A DNA stretch of 64,000 bases from Brotaphodocola catenula (GCA_020686985.1 JAJEPU010000011.1:1-64000), one strand, 5' to 3'; positions 8,996 to 18,653 are shown, counted from the first letter of the stretch. Numbers and translations: made by a program. Notes: generated by a model not told the origin, from the letters alone.

Positions 8996-9628
8996 ATGAT
9001 TAAAAATTTCGTTTTTGATATGGGAAAAATCCTGATGGACTATGAGTCGATGCGTGCGTGCAAGGCTTATATCGAGGATGAGGCAGATCAGAAGGAAGTC
9101 TGCACGGCACTTTTTGTATCTCCGGAATGGGTACAGCTCGATATGGGAATTATTTCCGAGGAACAGGCTCTGCGCCAGGTGTGCAGTCGTCTGCCACAGC
9201 GTCTGCATGAGTCGGCGCGCCTCTGCCTCGAAAACTGGGACAAGAAATGCATGTGGCAGATTGAGGAGATGAAGCCGATTCTGCGCCGTCTGAAACAGGA
9301 GGGATTTGGACTCTATATCTGCTCGAATGCGAGTGTGCGTCTGCCTGCAAAGTGGAAGAGCCTGCTTCCGGAGGCAGAGCTTTTTGACGGAGCACTGTTT
9401 TCCGCTGAGGTTCTCTGCATGAAACCGCAGAAAGAGATGTATCAGCATTTCTTCTCCCGCTTTTCGCTCAAGCCGGATGAGTGCTTTTTCATCGACGATC
9501 TCCGCATAAATATTGAGGGCGCGCGTGCCTGCGGAATGGATGGCTACTGCCATGACGACGGGGATGTGAGCCACCTCGATGCCGTTCTTAAAGAGGTCGA
9601 GAAAGTGAACATGCCGGTGGAAAAATAG
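8996..9628 (+). CDS. HAD-superfamily hydrolase
   Basis: This 210-aa protein carries the four HAD motifs: FDMGKIL (nucleophile D8, with Gly at the position of the usual second Asp, as in YihX-like HAD-IA enzymes), ICSNAS (motif II), a lysine in MKPQKEMY (motif III) and FFIDD (motif IV). It is predicted to be a small cytoplasmic phosphatase of sugar phosphates or nucleotides; substrate unknown. The ATG at 8996 follows GGAGG by 5 nt, so the upstream in-frame TTG was not used. Confidence 0.85.
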   Translation: MIKNFVFDMGKILMDYESMRACKAYIEDEADQKEVCTALFVSPEWVQLDMGIISEEQALRQVCSRLPQRLHESARLCLENWDKKCMWQIEEMKPILRRLKQEGFGLYICSNASVRLPAKWKSLLPEAELFDGALFSAEVLCMKPQKEMYQHFFSRFSLKPDECFFIDDLRINIEGARACGMDGYCHDDGDVSHLDAVLKEVEKVNMPVEK

Positions 9629-9654
9629 GGACGGCGGAGAAATCAATCAAACAT

Positions 9655-9756
9655 GAACGGAATGAAAAATCAAAAGTAAAAGAAAAATGGAAACTGGAAA
9701 AGAAACAGAAAAAGAAACAAAAAACTGGAAAAGAAACTGGAAAGGAAACATGAAAC
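9655..9756. repeat. Purine-rich degenerate repeat leader
   Basis: About 100 bp consisting almost only of A and G, built from variants of GAAAC and AACTGGAAAAG. It forms the leader of the aminopeptidase gene and supplies its ribosome site. Similar tracts precede gltX (11280-11365), the DUF1700 gene (35440-35659) and aspA (53870-53970). Confidence 0.6.
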
Positions 9757-11094
9757 ATGGAATTTACAGAGTCTGTATTTCAGAAGACGACAGGAGAACT
9801 TCTGGAATTTTTAAATAACAGCCCGACGAGCTTTCAGGCAGCTGCAAACATGAAAAAAGAGCTGGAGGATGCCGGATGTAAGCGCCTTTTAGAGGGACAG
9901 CACTGGAATTTAGAGCCGGGAAAGGGTTACTATGTGACGAGAAATGACTCGGCGCTGATCGCATTTAAGATTCCGAAAAGGGATTTTGTCGGATTTCAGA
10001 TCATGGCGAGCCACAGCGATTCTCCGGCACTCAAGATCAAGGCGAATGCGGAGATTGAGGTGGACAAGACCTATGTAAAACTCAATGTGGAGAAATATGG
10101 TGGACTGCTTCTTGCGCCGTGGCTCGACAAACCGCTCTCTGTCGCAGGTCGAGTTGTCGTTCGCACTGAGCAGGGCGTTGCAAGCCGTCTCGTGAATGTG
10201 GACCGTGATCTGATGATCATTCCGAATCTCGCGATTCATATGAACCGCAAGGCAAATGACGGATATGAGTTCAATGCACAGAAGGATATGCTTCCTCTGC
10301 TCGCACAGAGCGATGCATCTAGCGCAAGAGAGAAGTTCTGTGCGCTCATCGCAGAATCCGCAGGAGTGAAGGTGGAGGATATTCTTGATATGGATCTCTT
10401 CCTCTACAACCGCACGAAGGGAACGGTTGTCGGTCTTGACGGAGAATTTATCTCTGCTCCGCGCCTTGATGATCTCCAGTGTGCATTTTCATCTCTGAAG
10501 GGATTTCTGATAGCAGAGCCGACCGAGAGCATTGCGGTGCACTGTGTTCTCGATAACGAGGAAGTCGGAAGCGGGACGAAGCAGGGGGCTGCCTCGACCT
10601 TCTTGAAGGATGTTCTGCACCGGATCAACAGTGCGCTTGGACACAGCGAGGAGGATTATCTGACGGCGCTTGCATCGAGCTTCATGGTCTCCGCGGACAA
10701 TGCGCACAGCGTGCATCCGAATCAGCCGGACAAGGCAGATCCGACGAATCGCCCGTATATGAACAAGGGAATCGTGATTAAGTACAGTGCAAACCAGAAG
10801 TACACGACAGATGCAGTATCCGGAGCAATTTTCCGCACGATGTGCAGTCACGCAGGAGTTCCGGTACAGATTTTCCACAACCGTTCCGATATTCTCGGCG
10901 GTTCGACACTCGGAAATATCTCCGGCAATCAGGTTGCACTGAATACCGTGGACATTGGACTGGCTCAGCTTGCAATGCATTCCAATTACGAGACGGCGGG
11001 AAGCAGGGACACCGCATATCTGATCGAGACGGCGAGAGTGCTGTTCTCCTCCTATATGAAGTCGGAGGGAGATCAGATTGCGATTCATCTGTAA
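9757..11094 (+). CDS. M18-family aminopeptidase
   Basis: This 445-aa cytoplasmic metallopeptidase matches family M18 (aspartyl aminopeptidase/ApeB type) in length and motifs. Zinc-site regions visible are MASHSDSPALKIK (His and Asp), CVLDNEEVGSGTKQGA (Glu-Glu) and, toward the C-terminus, SAHSVHPN-like (SADNAHSVHPNQPDK) and AMHSNYETAG. It removes N-terminal residues, often acidic ones, from peptides. ATG 9757 lies after a purine-rich leader with a weak GGAAAGG site. The gene appears to be transcribed alone. Confidence 0.9.
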   Translation: MEFTESVFQKTTGELLEFLNNSPTSFQAAANMKKELEDAGCKRLLEGQHWNLEPGKGYYVTRNDSALIAFKIPKRDFVGFQIMASHSDSPALKIKANAEIEVDKTYVKLNVEKYGGLLLAPWLDKPLSVAGRVVVRTEQGVASRLVNVDRDLMIIPNLAIHMNRKANDGYEFNAQKDMLPLLAQSDASSAREKFCALIAESAGVKVEDILDMDLFLYNRTKGTVVGLDGEFISAPRLDDLQCAFSSLKGFLIAEPTESIAVHCVLDNEEVGSGTKQGAASTFLKDVLHRINSALGHSEEDYLTALASSFMVSADNAHSVHPNQPDKADPTNRPYMNKGIVIKYSANQKYTTDAVSGAIFRTMCSHAGVPVQIFHNRSDILGGSTLGNISGNQVALNTVDIGLAQLAMHSNYETAGSRDTAYLIETARVLFSSYMKSEGDQIAIHL

Positions 11095-11121
11095 TCACAG
11101 GCAATCACAGGTAATCACAGA
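11092..11121. repeat. Three 10-bp tandem repeats
   Basis: Three near-identical units of TAATCACAGG (second unit begins with C, third ends with A) overlap the stop codon of the aminopeptidase gene. Confidence 0.7.
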
Positions 11122-11145
11122 TGGGAATTTTCTGACAGGCAGGAA

Positions 11146-11205
11146 GTTTCTGAACGGAAAATTCTGTGTGATACAGGAGTGGCGGAAGATTTTGCCGAAT
11201 AAAGG
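11146..11205 (+). repeat. Intergenic repeat C, partial copy
   Basis: The segment TTCTGAACGGAAAAT ... TGATACAG ... AGATTTTGCCGA matches 33354-33411 at roughly 80 percent over about 55 bp. It lacks the distal complementary half seen in the other copy. It lies upstream of gltX; a TATAAT at 11232-11237 just after it may be the gltX -10 box, with no convincing -35. Confidence 0.55.
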
Positions 11206-11374
11206 ACTTTCTTTTTAGGAAAGTCGGGTATATAATGACATTTGCGAAACAGGGCATGGAGAAGCAGTGACAGGAATAGAAGACGGAAACAGAAATGCTT
11301 CGACATGCTCAGAATAACAGAAACACAGGAAAAGAAAAAACAAAAAGAAGAACAGAAATACGAGGAGAATGGAT

Positions 11375-12829
11375 ATGACTAAGATTCGTACAAGATATGC
11401 ACCAAGCCCGACAGGACGTATGCATGTAGGAAATCTGCGTACCGCGCTGTATGCATATCTGATTGCAAAACATGAGGGAGGAGATTTCCTTCTGCGTATT
11501 GAGGATACCGACCAGGAGCGTTACGTTGAGGGCGCTACGGAGATCATTTACCGCACTCTGGAAGAGACCGGTCTGATCCATGATGAGGGTCCGGATAAGG
11601 ACGGCGGTTGCGGTCCGTATGTGCAGAGTGAGCGCCAGAAGTCCGGTATTTACATGGAGTATGCAAAGAAGCTGATCGAAAAAGGAGAGGCTTACTACTG
11701 CTTCTGCGATCAGGAGCGTCTGAACTCTTTGAAGCACGTTGTAAACGGCGAGGAGATCATGACCTATGATAAGCACTGCCTGCATCTGTCCAAAGAGGAG
11801 ATCGAGGCAAATCTGGCAGAGGGCAAGCCATTTGTTATCCGTCAGAACAACCCGACGGAGGGAACCACGACCTTCCACGATGAGATTTACGGAGACATCA
11901 CGGTTGACAACAGCGAGCTTGATGACATGGTTCTGATCAAGTCTGACGGTTATCCAACCTACAACTTCGCAAACGTTGTGGACGATCATCTGATGGGAAT
12001 CACCCATGTCGTTCGTGGAAATGAGTATCTGTCTTCTTCTCCGAAGTACAATCGTCTTTACGATGCATTCGGATGGGAAGTTCCGGTATATGTACACTGT
12101 CCGCTGATCACCGATGAGAATCACAAGAAGCTGAGCAAGAGAAGCGGTCATTCTTCTTTCGAGGATTTGATTGAGCAGGGATTCGTTGCAGAGGCAGTTG
12201 TCAACTATGTGGCACTGCTTGGCTGGTCTCCGGAAGACAATCGTGAGATCTTCTCTCTCGATGAGCTGGTACAGGCATTCAACTATCGCAATATCAGCAA
12301 GTCCCCGGCTGTGTTTGATATGACAAAGCTGAAATGGATGAATGGCGAGTACATCAAGGCAATGGATGCAGATCGTTTCTACAAGATGGCAGAGCCGTAT
12401 ATCAAGGCTGTGATCAGGAAGGATCTGGATCTGAAGAAGATTGCGGGAATGGTGAAGACGAGAATCGAGATCTTCCCGGATATCGCAGATCACATTGATT
12501 TCTTTGAGGAGCTTCCGGAGTATGATATTGCAATGTACACGCACAAGAAGATGAAGACAAATGCAGAGACTTCGCTGAAGGTTCTGAATGATGTTCTTCC
12601 GCTTCTTGAGGCACAGGAGGATTACAGCAACGACGCACTGTATGAGGCACTGTCCAAGTATGTGGCAGACACCGGTGTGAAGACAGGTTTTGTAATGTGG
12701 CCGATCCGTACCGCTGTTTCTGGAAAGCAGATGACACCGGCAGGCGCAACGGAGATCATGGAAGTACTCGGAAAAGAGGAGTCTCTGGCGCGTATCCGCA
12801 AGGGAATTGAGAAGCTGAGCAACCTGTAA
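11375..12829 (+). CDS. gltX: Glutamyl-tRNA synthetase
   Basis: This 484-aa class I aminoacyl-tRNA synthetase charges tRNA-Glu (and possibly tRNA-Gln in organisms that use the transamidation route). The HIGH-like motif is HVGN (17-20) after APSPTGRM and the KMSKS-like motif is KLSKR (252-256). Length is normal. Two ATGs lie 6 bp apart; the second (11375) is 7 nt from AGGAG, while the first is only 1 nt away, so the second was chosen. The preceding leader is purine-rich. Confidence 0.97.
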   Translation: MTKIRTRYAPSPTGRMHVGNLRTALYAYLIAKHEGGDFLLRIEDTDQERYVEGATEIIYRTLEETGLIHDEGPDKDGGCGPYVQSERQKSGIYMEYAKKLIEKGEAYYCFCDQERLNSLKHVVNGEEIMTYDKHCLHLSKEEIEANLAEGKPFVIRQNNPTEGTTTFHDEIYGDITVDNSELDDMVLIKSDGYPTYNFANVVDDHLMGITHVVRGNEYLSSSPKYNRLYDAFGWEVPVYVHCPLITDENHKKLSKRSGHSSFEDLIEQGFVAEAVVNYVALLGWSPEDNREIFSLDELVQAFNYRNISKSPAVFDMTKLKWMNGEYIKAMDADRFYKMAEPYIKAVIRKDLDLKKIAGMVKTRIEIFPDIADHIDFFEELPEYDIAMYTHKKMKTNAETSLKVLNDVLPLLEAQEDYSNDALYEALSKYVADTGVKTGFVMWPIRTAVSGKQMTPAGATEIMEVLGKEESLARIRKGIEKLSNL

Positions 12830-12920
12830 GAAGAGAAAGATTGCTGAATGACGGTGAGATTGTTTTTGGGCGACTGGTAGTATATCTGGATTCCTAGATT
12901 GGATTTAAGGTGTGTCTAAG

Positions 12921-13059
12921 GGCGACGACAGCGGAAGAAAGTCATGCAAACGCGCTCGCGCTCCGGGTTCAACGTAGCGGTGCATAAGGTTGCAAAATAC
13001 GCAACCTAAGCACCGACGTTTCACACGGGTTTGCCTGTACTTTCCCGCCTTACGTCGCC
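12921..13059 (-). repeat. Structured intergenic repeat A, copy 2 (inverted)
   Basis: On the minus strand this copy has the same branched fold as copies 1 and 3. Outer stem GGCGACG/CGTCGCC (13053-13059 with 12921-12927 in + coordinates), then GCGGGAAAG with CTTTC..CCGC, GCAAAC/GTTTGC, and an inner arm with AACGT/ACGTT, CGGTG/CACCG and AGGTTGC/GCAACCT. Every changed base in AACGT and AGGTTGC relative to copy 1 is matched by a change in its partner. It lies between gltX and the helicase gene, opposite in orientation to both. Confidence 0.8.
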
Positions 13060-13129
13060 GGCAATAAAACGGCTTCAGCAATGAAAAACCAAGGTGTTTT
13101 AGCAATACAAGTACATTTGTAAATTGGCG

Positions 13130-13183
13130 AGACTGCCATAAGACAGTGAGAAGAGAATATCCTGTTTTGTGGCAGTCTTTTTT
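13130..13183 (+). terminator. Rho-independent terminator after gltX
   Basis: AGACTGCCA (13130-13138) pairs with TGGCAGTCT (13170-13178), an inner GACAG/CTGT pair supports it, and six T residues follow. It would stop transcripts coming from gltX through repeat A. Confidence 0.85.
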
Positions 13184-13299
13184 CTTCTGTAAAAACCCTC
13201 CTTTGTTTTTTGGGGGTAGATGTTGACGAAAAGGACAACAGATAAGTAGAGTAGATACGTACAGAAAATTATTTCTAGGATTAAGAAAGGACAGCAGGA

Positions 13300-15264
13300 A
13301 TGGCATTTCACGAGTCACAGATCGAGGCGATTCATCACTTTGAGGGACCGATGATGGTGCTTGCAGGTCCGGGATCGGGCAAGACAACGGTGATCACGCA
13401 CCGGGTTCGCTGTCTGATTGAGGAGCATGGGGTGAATCCATCAAACATTCTGGTGATCACGTTTACGCGCTCGGCAGCGGAGGAGATGAAGCAGAGATTC
13501 TGGAAGTTGATGGAGACTTCATCGAAACAGGCAGAAGAAAACATGCAGGGGCGAAGAAGCGTTGAATGTGGAAGCGGGGGGCATCCTCCGGTAAATTTTG
13601 GCACGTTTCATGCTGTGTTTTTTAACATTCTTCGCCATGCTTATCGTTATGACGCCTCCTGTATTATACGGGAGGAGGAGCGGACGGAGATCCTCCGAAA
13701 AATGATTGAAAGACTGCACCTTGAGTTGGAGGATGAGAAAGAATTCATCTCCTCGATTTTGTCGGAGATCGGTGTTGTCAAAGGCGAGATGATGAGCCTT
13801 GATTATTATTACTCAAAAAACTGCTCGGAGGAGATTTTTCGCAGGCTTTATCAGGGATACCAGTCAGAGCTTGAGCGGAGTGGCAAAATTGATTTCGAGG
13901 ATATGCTTGTAATGTGCTATGAGCTGTTTACCCAGAGAAAGGATATTTTGAGTGCGTGGCAGAGAAAGTTTCAATTTATTCTGATCGATGAATTTCAGGA
14001 TATCAATCGGGTGCAGTATGAGATCGTGAAAATGCTTGCGCTTCCCCAGAATAATCTCTTTATTGTTGGAGATGATGATCAGTCAATCTATCGCTTTCGC
14101 GGGGCTAAGCCGGAGATCATGCTTGGATTTTGAAAGGACTATCCACAGTGCAGACAGGTACTTTTGGGGATTAATTATCGGTCAACGTCCGAGATTGTGG
14201 ATGCGTCGGAGAGGCTGATTTCTCATAATAAGACGCGTTTTCCGAAGGAGATTCATGCAAATCGTGGAGCGGGACATCCGGTGACGACAACAGGATGGTT
14301 GGATGCGCAGGCGGAGACGAGAGGAATTGTGCGGGAGATTCAGGATTATGTGCGGATGGGGTATCAGCTGTCGGATATTGCCGTGCTCTATCGGACGAGT
14401 ATGGAACCGCGTCTGCTGATGGAACGTCTGATGGAGTACAACATCCCATTTCAGATGCGGGATGCCCTGCCGAATTTGTATGAGCACTGGATTGCAAAAG
14501 ATATTCTTGCTTATCTGAGAATCGGGCACAGTGAACTCTGCGCGAGACGTCAGGCAAAGCGCGAGGATGCTTTGCGGATTGCGAATCGCCCGAAGCGTTA
14601 CATCAGTCGGGAAGCACTTGAGGGAGGTGTGATTTCGTGGGATCAGGTACAGTCCTGGTATCAGGATAAGGACTGGATGATGGATCGGATCGATGATCTT
14701 TGCAGTGACTTGAAAATGATTGGCAGGATGGCCCCGGCACCGGCGATCAATTACATCCGAAAGGCAGTCGGATACGATGAGTATCTCAGGGAGTATGCTG
14801 AGTTTCGCAGAATGAATCCGGAGGAACTTTTTGAGGTCGCGGATCAGATTCAGGAGAGTGCGAGTGGGTATCAGACGCTTGAGGCATGGGAGGAGCACCA
14901 GAGAGAGTATGCAGAAAAACTCAAAACACAGGCGCTGGCGCACGGAAGAGAGAATGGACAGAAAATGGACTGTGTGACCTTAATGACGATGCATAGTTCA
15001 AAAGGACTGGAATTTCCGATCGTGTACATTTTAGATGCAAATGAGAGAATTATACCCCATCACAAGGCAGTGCTTGAGGCAGATCTCGAGGAGGAACGGC
15101 GCATGTTCTATGTCGCAATGACAAGGGCGAAAGATCGACTTCACGTCTGCTTTGCAAGACAGCGATACGGGAAAATTCAGGAGCCGTCGCGTTTTCTTGC
15201 AGAGTACAGAAATGTAGAAACGGGAAAAACAGATAAGGGAAATAAGCAAAATACGATAAATTAG
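13300..15264 (+). pseudogene. UvrD/PcrA-like helicase with an in-frame stop
   Basis: A 654-codon superfamily 1A DNA helicase reading frame interrupted by TGA at 14131-14133 (codon 278). Both halves are in the same frame, so this is a nonsense change, not a frameshift. Motifs: Walker A AGPGSGKTT (22-30), Walker B region DEFQDINRVQYE, VGDDDQSIYRFRGA before the stop; LLGINYRST, TMHSSKGLEFP and the motif VI MFYVAMTRAKDRL after it. The stop falls where relatives have a charged residue before DYP. It is shorter than PcrA (about 730 aa) and resembles the compact UvrD-like helicases of Clostridia. It could be a real null allele, a strain polymorphism or a sequence error. Confidence 0.85.
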
Positions 15265-15283
15265 GACAGGAGGCTTTTGATTT

Positions 15284-15808
15284 ATGAGGGGATGCGTTCA
15301 CATTTATTGTGGGGATGGAAAAGGAAAGACATCATCGGCAGTCGGTCTTGCGGTTCGTGCATCGGGGCGTGGAAAAAAGGTTCTGATTGTGCGTTTCCTG
15401 AAAACAGAGGATTCCGGTGAGGTTGAGGTACTCAGAAAGATTCCGGGTATTACCGTCACACCGTGCGATCGGACATTTGGATTTGTATTTCGGATGAATG
15501 AGGAGCAGAAGCGCGAGGCGGGAGCGTATTTTCAGAGCCGGTTTGAGAACGCAGTGAAGACAGCCGTGGAGGATGGAGTTGATCTGCTCGTGCTCGATGA
15601 GATTCTGGCATCCTGCAATTATGGAATGGTCAGAGAGGACGATGTTGCAGAGTTTCTGAGAAATCGTCCGGCGGAGATGGAGGTGGTTTTGACCGGAAGA
15701 GATCCGTCAGATCGCCTGATCGCGCTTGCCGATTATGTGTCTGAGATCAAAATGGTCAAACATCCCTACACGCAGGGAATCGGGGCGCGCGAGGGGATTG
15801 AGTATTAG
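15284..15808 (+). CDS. cobO: Corrinoid adenosyltransferase (CobO/BtuR type)
   Basis: This 174-aa ATP-binding protein has the family P-loop GDGKGKTSS (10-18) at the N-terminus, a Walker B-like DLLVLDEI (about 105-112) and the C-terminal segment MVKHPYTQGIGAREGIEY typical of CobA/CobO/BtuR. It transfers the adenosyl group of ATP to cob(I)alamin or cobyrinate diamide. GGAGG lies 10 nt before the ATG. It follows the helicase by 19 bp and may share its transcript. No other cobalamin genes are in the window, so a salvage role is plausible. Confidence 0.92.
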   Translation: MRGCVHIYCGDGKGKTSSAVGLAVRASGRGKKVLIVRFLKTEDSGEVEVLRKIPGITVTPCDRTFGFVFRMNEEQKREAGAYFQSRFENAVKTAVEDGVDLLVLDEILASCNYGMVREDDVAEFLRNRPAEMEVVLTGRDPSDRLIALADYVSEIKMVKHPYTQGIGAREGIEY

Positions 15809-15935
15809 GTTATCATTTGGGACTCAAATACTGCTTGATTTTGGTGTCCCATTCTGATAAAGTGAAACTATAAAATAAAAAAGATGTTTCGGAGTATGTC
15901 AGATGCATATCCTGAAACAAAAGAGAGGAACAGAC

Positions 15936-16271
15936 ATGGCAAATAATCAGAACGATAACAACATGGATATGGAGCAGGAGGAGATGACTGTCACCCTGAC
16001 TCTGGACGACGGAAGTGAGCTGGAGTGTGTAGTACTCACCATCTTCGAGGCTGGAAACCGTGATTACATTGCACTTCTGCCGAGCGAGGGCATTGAGGCT
16101 GAGGAAGGCGAAGTATATCTGTACCGTTACAGCGAGGATGCAGACGGCAACCCGAATCTGGACAACATTGAGGACGACGAGGAGTACGAGATCGTTTCTG
16201 ACGCTTTCGATGAGCTGTTAGACGATCAGGAATTTGATGAACTCGTAAGCGAAGAGGATCTTGAGGACTAA
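15936..16271 (+). CDS. DUF1292 protein
   Basis: This 111-aa very acidic protein contains the DUF1292 core (VTLTLDDGSELECVVLTIFEAGNRDYIALLP). It is rich in Asp and Glu at both ends. Family members (YrzB in Bacillus) are small cytoplasmic proteins of unknown function, often near the Holliday junction resolvase homologue yrrK, which is not present here. The start at 15936 follows GAGAGG by 7 nt. A possible promoter (TTGATT, 17 bp, TAAAGT) lies near 15838-15866. Confidence 0.85.
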   Translation: MANNQNDNNMDMEQEEMTVTLTLDDGSELECVVLTIFEAGNRDYIALLPSEGIEAEEGEVYLYRYSEDADGNPNLDNIEDDEEYEIVSDAFDELLDDQEFDELVSEEDLED

Positions 16272-16421
16272 GATTTAGGACGCTTTTTGAGCGTTGATTG
16301 AAATGAGACTGCCGCAATCCCACTGGTTTCAGACAATGGGTAGTTCACATTTATTGATTTCCTGGAGTTACCAGAGCATTTTGGTGATTCTGAGATGGTA
16401 AGAGAGACATGACAGAATGAT

Positions 16422-16467
16422 CCGTCAGAGTACATTTTTCAGAGAGAGAATGTATTCTGGCGGTTTT
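16422..16467 (+). terminator. Rho-independent terminator
   Basis: A 15-bp stem with two G-T pairs (16422-16436 with 16449-16463) is followed by TTTT. It ends the DUF1292 transcript. The 150 bp between the gene and the hairpin show nothing else. Confidence 0.8.
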
Positions 16468-16575
16468 GTGTTGTTGTATATCTGTGTATATGAAGGAGAT
16501 AATCGTGCGCCTACTCCATTGATCTGTTTTGTCTGTGCAAGTGTGTATTTCAGAAAGGAATTGATTCAAATTATC

Positions 16576-17262
16576 ATGTGTTTTAAAAAGAAAATGATTG
16601 CGTTTATAAAAGAAAATCTGAGATTGATGTCGAAGGAGCTGACCTGGAGCAAGGTGATGGCGATTGTGGTCGGAACGGCGATTGCATCGTTTGGAATCTA
16701 CAACATTCACCGCCAGTCGGGAATCACTGAGGGCGGTGTGCTTGGAATGATTCTTGTGCTGAATCACTGGTTCGGTGTTTCCAACTCCATTCTGACTTCG
16801 CTTCTCGATCTGACCTGTTATGCGTTGGCGTTCAAATACCTGGGTGGAAAGTTCATCCGGATCTCGATTGTGTCAACATTCAGCATGTCTGCATTTTTCC
16901 GGCTCTGGGAACAGTTCCCACCGGTTCTACCGAATCTGAGCGAAAATCCGTTTCTCGCAAGTGTGCTCGGCGGAATTTTTGTCGGAATCGGAGTCGGGAT
17001 TGTCGTGCGTCAGGGAGGATCGAGCGGTGGCGATGATGCGCTTGCCTTAACGATTTCTCATCTGACCAAATGGAGACTTTCGAGAACGTATATGTTTACG
17101 GATTTTACTGTGCTTGCACTCTCACTGACCTACATTCCGGTGCATCGAATCCTGTTTTCCGTGATGACGACAATCATTTCTTCCAACCTGATTGACTGGA
17201 TCAAGGAACTTTCCGTTGCAGAACTTCCATTTGTCGGAGGTCTTGTGGAAGCGGAAAAATAA
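16576..17262 (+). CDS. YitT-family membrane protein
   Basis: This roughly 228-aa integral membrane protein has five or so hydrophobic segments and the YitT-family GGxxLGMILVLNHWFG and RQGGSSGGDDALAL signatures. Members are conserved in Firmicutes; function is not established. It seems to lack the cytoplasmic DUF2179 domain that most YitT proteins carry at the C-terminus, so it is a short form. The start is uncertain: the frame is open to 16417, and no ATG has an ideal ribosome site. 16576 was chosen as the first ATG after AGAAAGGA. Confidence 0.75.
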   Translation: MCFKKKMIAFIKENLRLMSKELTWSKVMAIVVGTAIASFGIYNIHRQSGITEGGVLGMILVLNHWFGVSNSILTSLLDLTCYALAFKYLGGKFIRISIVSTFSMSAFFRLWEQFPPVLPNLSENPFLASVLGGIFVGIGVGIVVRQGGSSGGDDALALTISHLTKWRLSRTYMFTDFTVLALSLTYIPVHRILFSVMTTIISSNLIDWIKELSVAELPFVGGLVEAEK

Positions 17263-17382
17263 ATTTGTCCAAGTGGGAATTTTGGGTCATTTAAACGAAA
17301 CAGAAATTGTACAAATTCACAAATTATGTCTACAATATAGAGAACCGAAAGAAAATCGTCAGAATGTGTAAGCAGAAATTCG

Positions 17383-17411
17383 TTGACGCTGTATCGGGCA
17401 GAACGTATAAT
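17383..17411 (+). promoter_or_regulatory. Promoter of the wall-binding protein pair
   Basis: TTGACG (17383-17388), 17-bp spacer, TATAAT (17406-17411), 72 bp before the first gene. Confidence 0.85.
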
Positions 17412-17483
17412 AAATCCAGAACAGATAACTCAAAACACGGAGTCGCTAATTGAGAAAGATCAGAATAAAAGGAGACGATAGAG

Positions 17484-18005
17484 ATGAAGAAATCATGGAT
17501 GAAAGTGGCAGTTCTGACACTTGCAATGTCCGCAATGTCTGTGACAGCAAGTTTTGCAGGAGAGTGGGGAAAAGTTGGTCAGAGATATTTTTACTATCAG
17601 GAGGACGGCACGGTTGCGAAGAACCAGTGGATCGAGTCTGCTGATGGAACTGGAAAATACTGGGTCGGTGTGGACGGTGTGATGGCAGCCGGTCAGTGGG
17701 TGAATACCGATGATGCCTGGTACTATGTGGGCGAGGATGGACTGTGTCTGACGAACCAGATGCTCAAGCAGAACTCCGACCTTTACTGGCTCAAGGAAGA
17801 TGGAAAGATGGCAGTTAACGAGTGGGTTCAGAATGAAGAAGGTAAGTGGTATTACATGCAGGCAAATGGTCGTGCGATCAAGAATGGCTGGAAGCTGATT
17901 GATGGAGATTATTATTATTTCCTGAAAAACGGAGTTATGGCAGTGGATGCACTTGTTCCGGGTGGTTACCGGGTTGGTGCAGATGGAAAATGGGTGCAGA
18001 ACTAA
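17484..18005 (+). CDS. Secreted protein with choline/glucan-binding-like repeats
   Basis: This 173-aa protein has a signal peptide (KKSWMKVAVLTLAMSAMSV, cleavage near ASFAG at about 25) followed only by repeats of the cell wall-binding type (pattern GxWYYxxxxGxxxxxxW, aromatic-rich): YFYYQEDGTVAKNQW, WYYVGEDGLCLTNQ, WYYMQANGRAIKNGW, YYYFLKNGVMAV. No catalytic domain is present. Such repeats attach proteins to choline-bearing or other glycopolymers of the wall. A clear AAGGAGACG ribosome site precedes the ATG. It is followed 76 bp later by a similar smaller gene, presumably a duplicate in one operon. Confidence 0.85.
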   Translation: MKKSWMKVAVLTLAMSAMSVTASFAGEWGKVGQRYFYYQEDGTVAKNQWIESADGTGKYWVGVDGVMAAGQWVNTDDAWYYVGEDGLCLTNQMLKQNSDLYWLKEDGKMAVNEWVQNEEGKWYYMQANGRAIKNGWKLIDGDYYYFLKNGVMAVDALVPGGYRVGADGKWVQN

Positions 18006-18081
18006 ATTCTTCTTGTTTGTATGACATTGATGAGTAAGAACAGCAACAGGAGAGCATGAAATCCGATAAAGAGGGATGTAG

Positions 18082-18471
18082 ATGAGAGGAAAGAGACGGT
18101 CAGCGGGACTGACAATACTGACGGTGGTATTTTTTCTTATAGTGACGGTTCCGGCATATGCGAAGACCGGCTGGGTCTATAATGGTTCTGCGTGGAATTA
18201 TTACAGCGCAGACGGGACACTTGCGCAGGATCAGTGGCTCAAGGATGGGGACTCCCTGTTCTGGATTCAGGGAGACGGGACAATGCTTGTCAGCGAGTGG
18301 CATCAGGATGGAAAGACCTGGTACTGGTTTGATGCGAGTGGCTGTGCAGTCACCGGTTGGCAGCAGATTAATGGAAAATGGTATTATTTTTTTGAGGATC
18401 ACACAATGGCAGTGAGCCAGTACATCAACAGCTACTATGTCGGCAAGGATGGTGCCTGGATTCAACAGTAA
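18082..18471 (+). CDS. Small secreted protein with wall-binding repeats
   Basis: A 129-aa protein with an N-terminal signal peptide (GLTILTVVFFLIVTVPAYA, cleavage near residue 27) and about four aromatic repeats (WNYYSADGTLAQDQW, WYWFDASGCAVTGW, WYYFFEDHTMAVSQY). It ends with YYVGKDGAWIQQ, much like the end of its neighbour (YRVGADGKWVQN), suggesting duplication. No enzyme domain. Same operon as the preceding gene, ended by the terminator at 18579. Confidence 0.82.
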   Translation: MRGKRRSAGLTILTVVFFLIVTVPAYAKTGWVYNGSAWNYYSADGTLAQDQWLKDGDSLFWIQGDGTMLVSEWHQDGKTWYWFDASGCAVTGWQQINGKWYYFFEDHTMAVSQYINSYYVGKDGAWIQQ

Positions 18472-18578
18472 GATTCAGCAGGAAAATTTAAAGGAACAGT
18501 AAATTTGCGGGTCGAGACACACAGAAATACAAAAAGAACTGCAAAAAGAATTACAAGAAGAATTGTGAGAAGAAAACC

Positions 18579-18624
18579 GGCAGGATTGTGGGGACAGAGA
18601 TCTCCACGGATCCTGCCTTTTTTT
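18579..18624 (+). terminator. Rho-independent terminator
   Basis: GGCAGGAT (18579-18586) pairs with ATCCTGCC (18610-18617), with an inner GTGG/CCAC pair, followed by seven T residues. It closes the wall-binding protein operon. Confidence 0.9.
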
Positions 18625-18653
18625 GTATGATAGGAAATTGCATTCTATCATAT
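18625..18653. repeat. Terminator-linked hairpin repeat B, copy 1
   Basis: Begins directly after the terminator T-run with GTATGATAGGAAATTGC and closes with TCTATCATA, giving a hairpin of 8-9 bp with a loop around AAATTGC. Related copies at 37349, 43859 and (half) 43984. The rest of the gap to leuB (18654-18900) holds a CGACGC/GCGTCG hairpin near 18828-18855 and no recognised riboswitch. Confidence 0.75.

Noticed and set aside
11309-12544. 411-codon minus-strand frame over gltX
   Set aside because: Antisense shadow of a complete gltX; no ribosome site and no domain.
12905-13387. 160-codon minus-strand frame over repeat A copy 2
   Set aside because: It covers the hairpin element and a terminator; frame not shared with the other copies.
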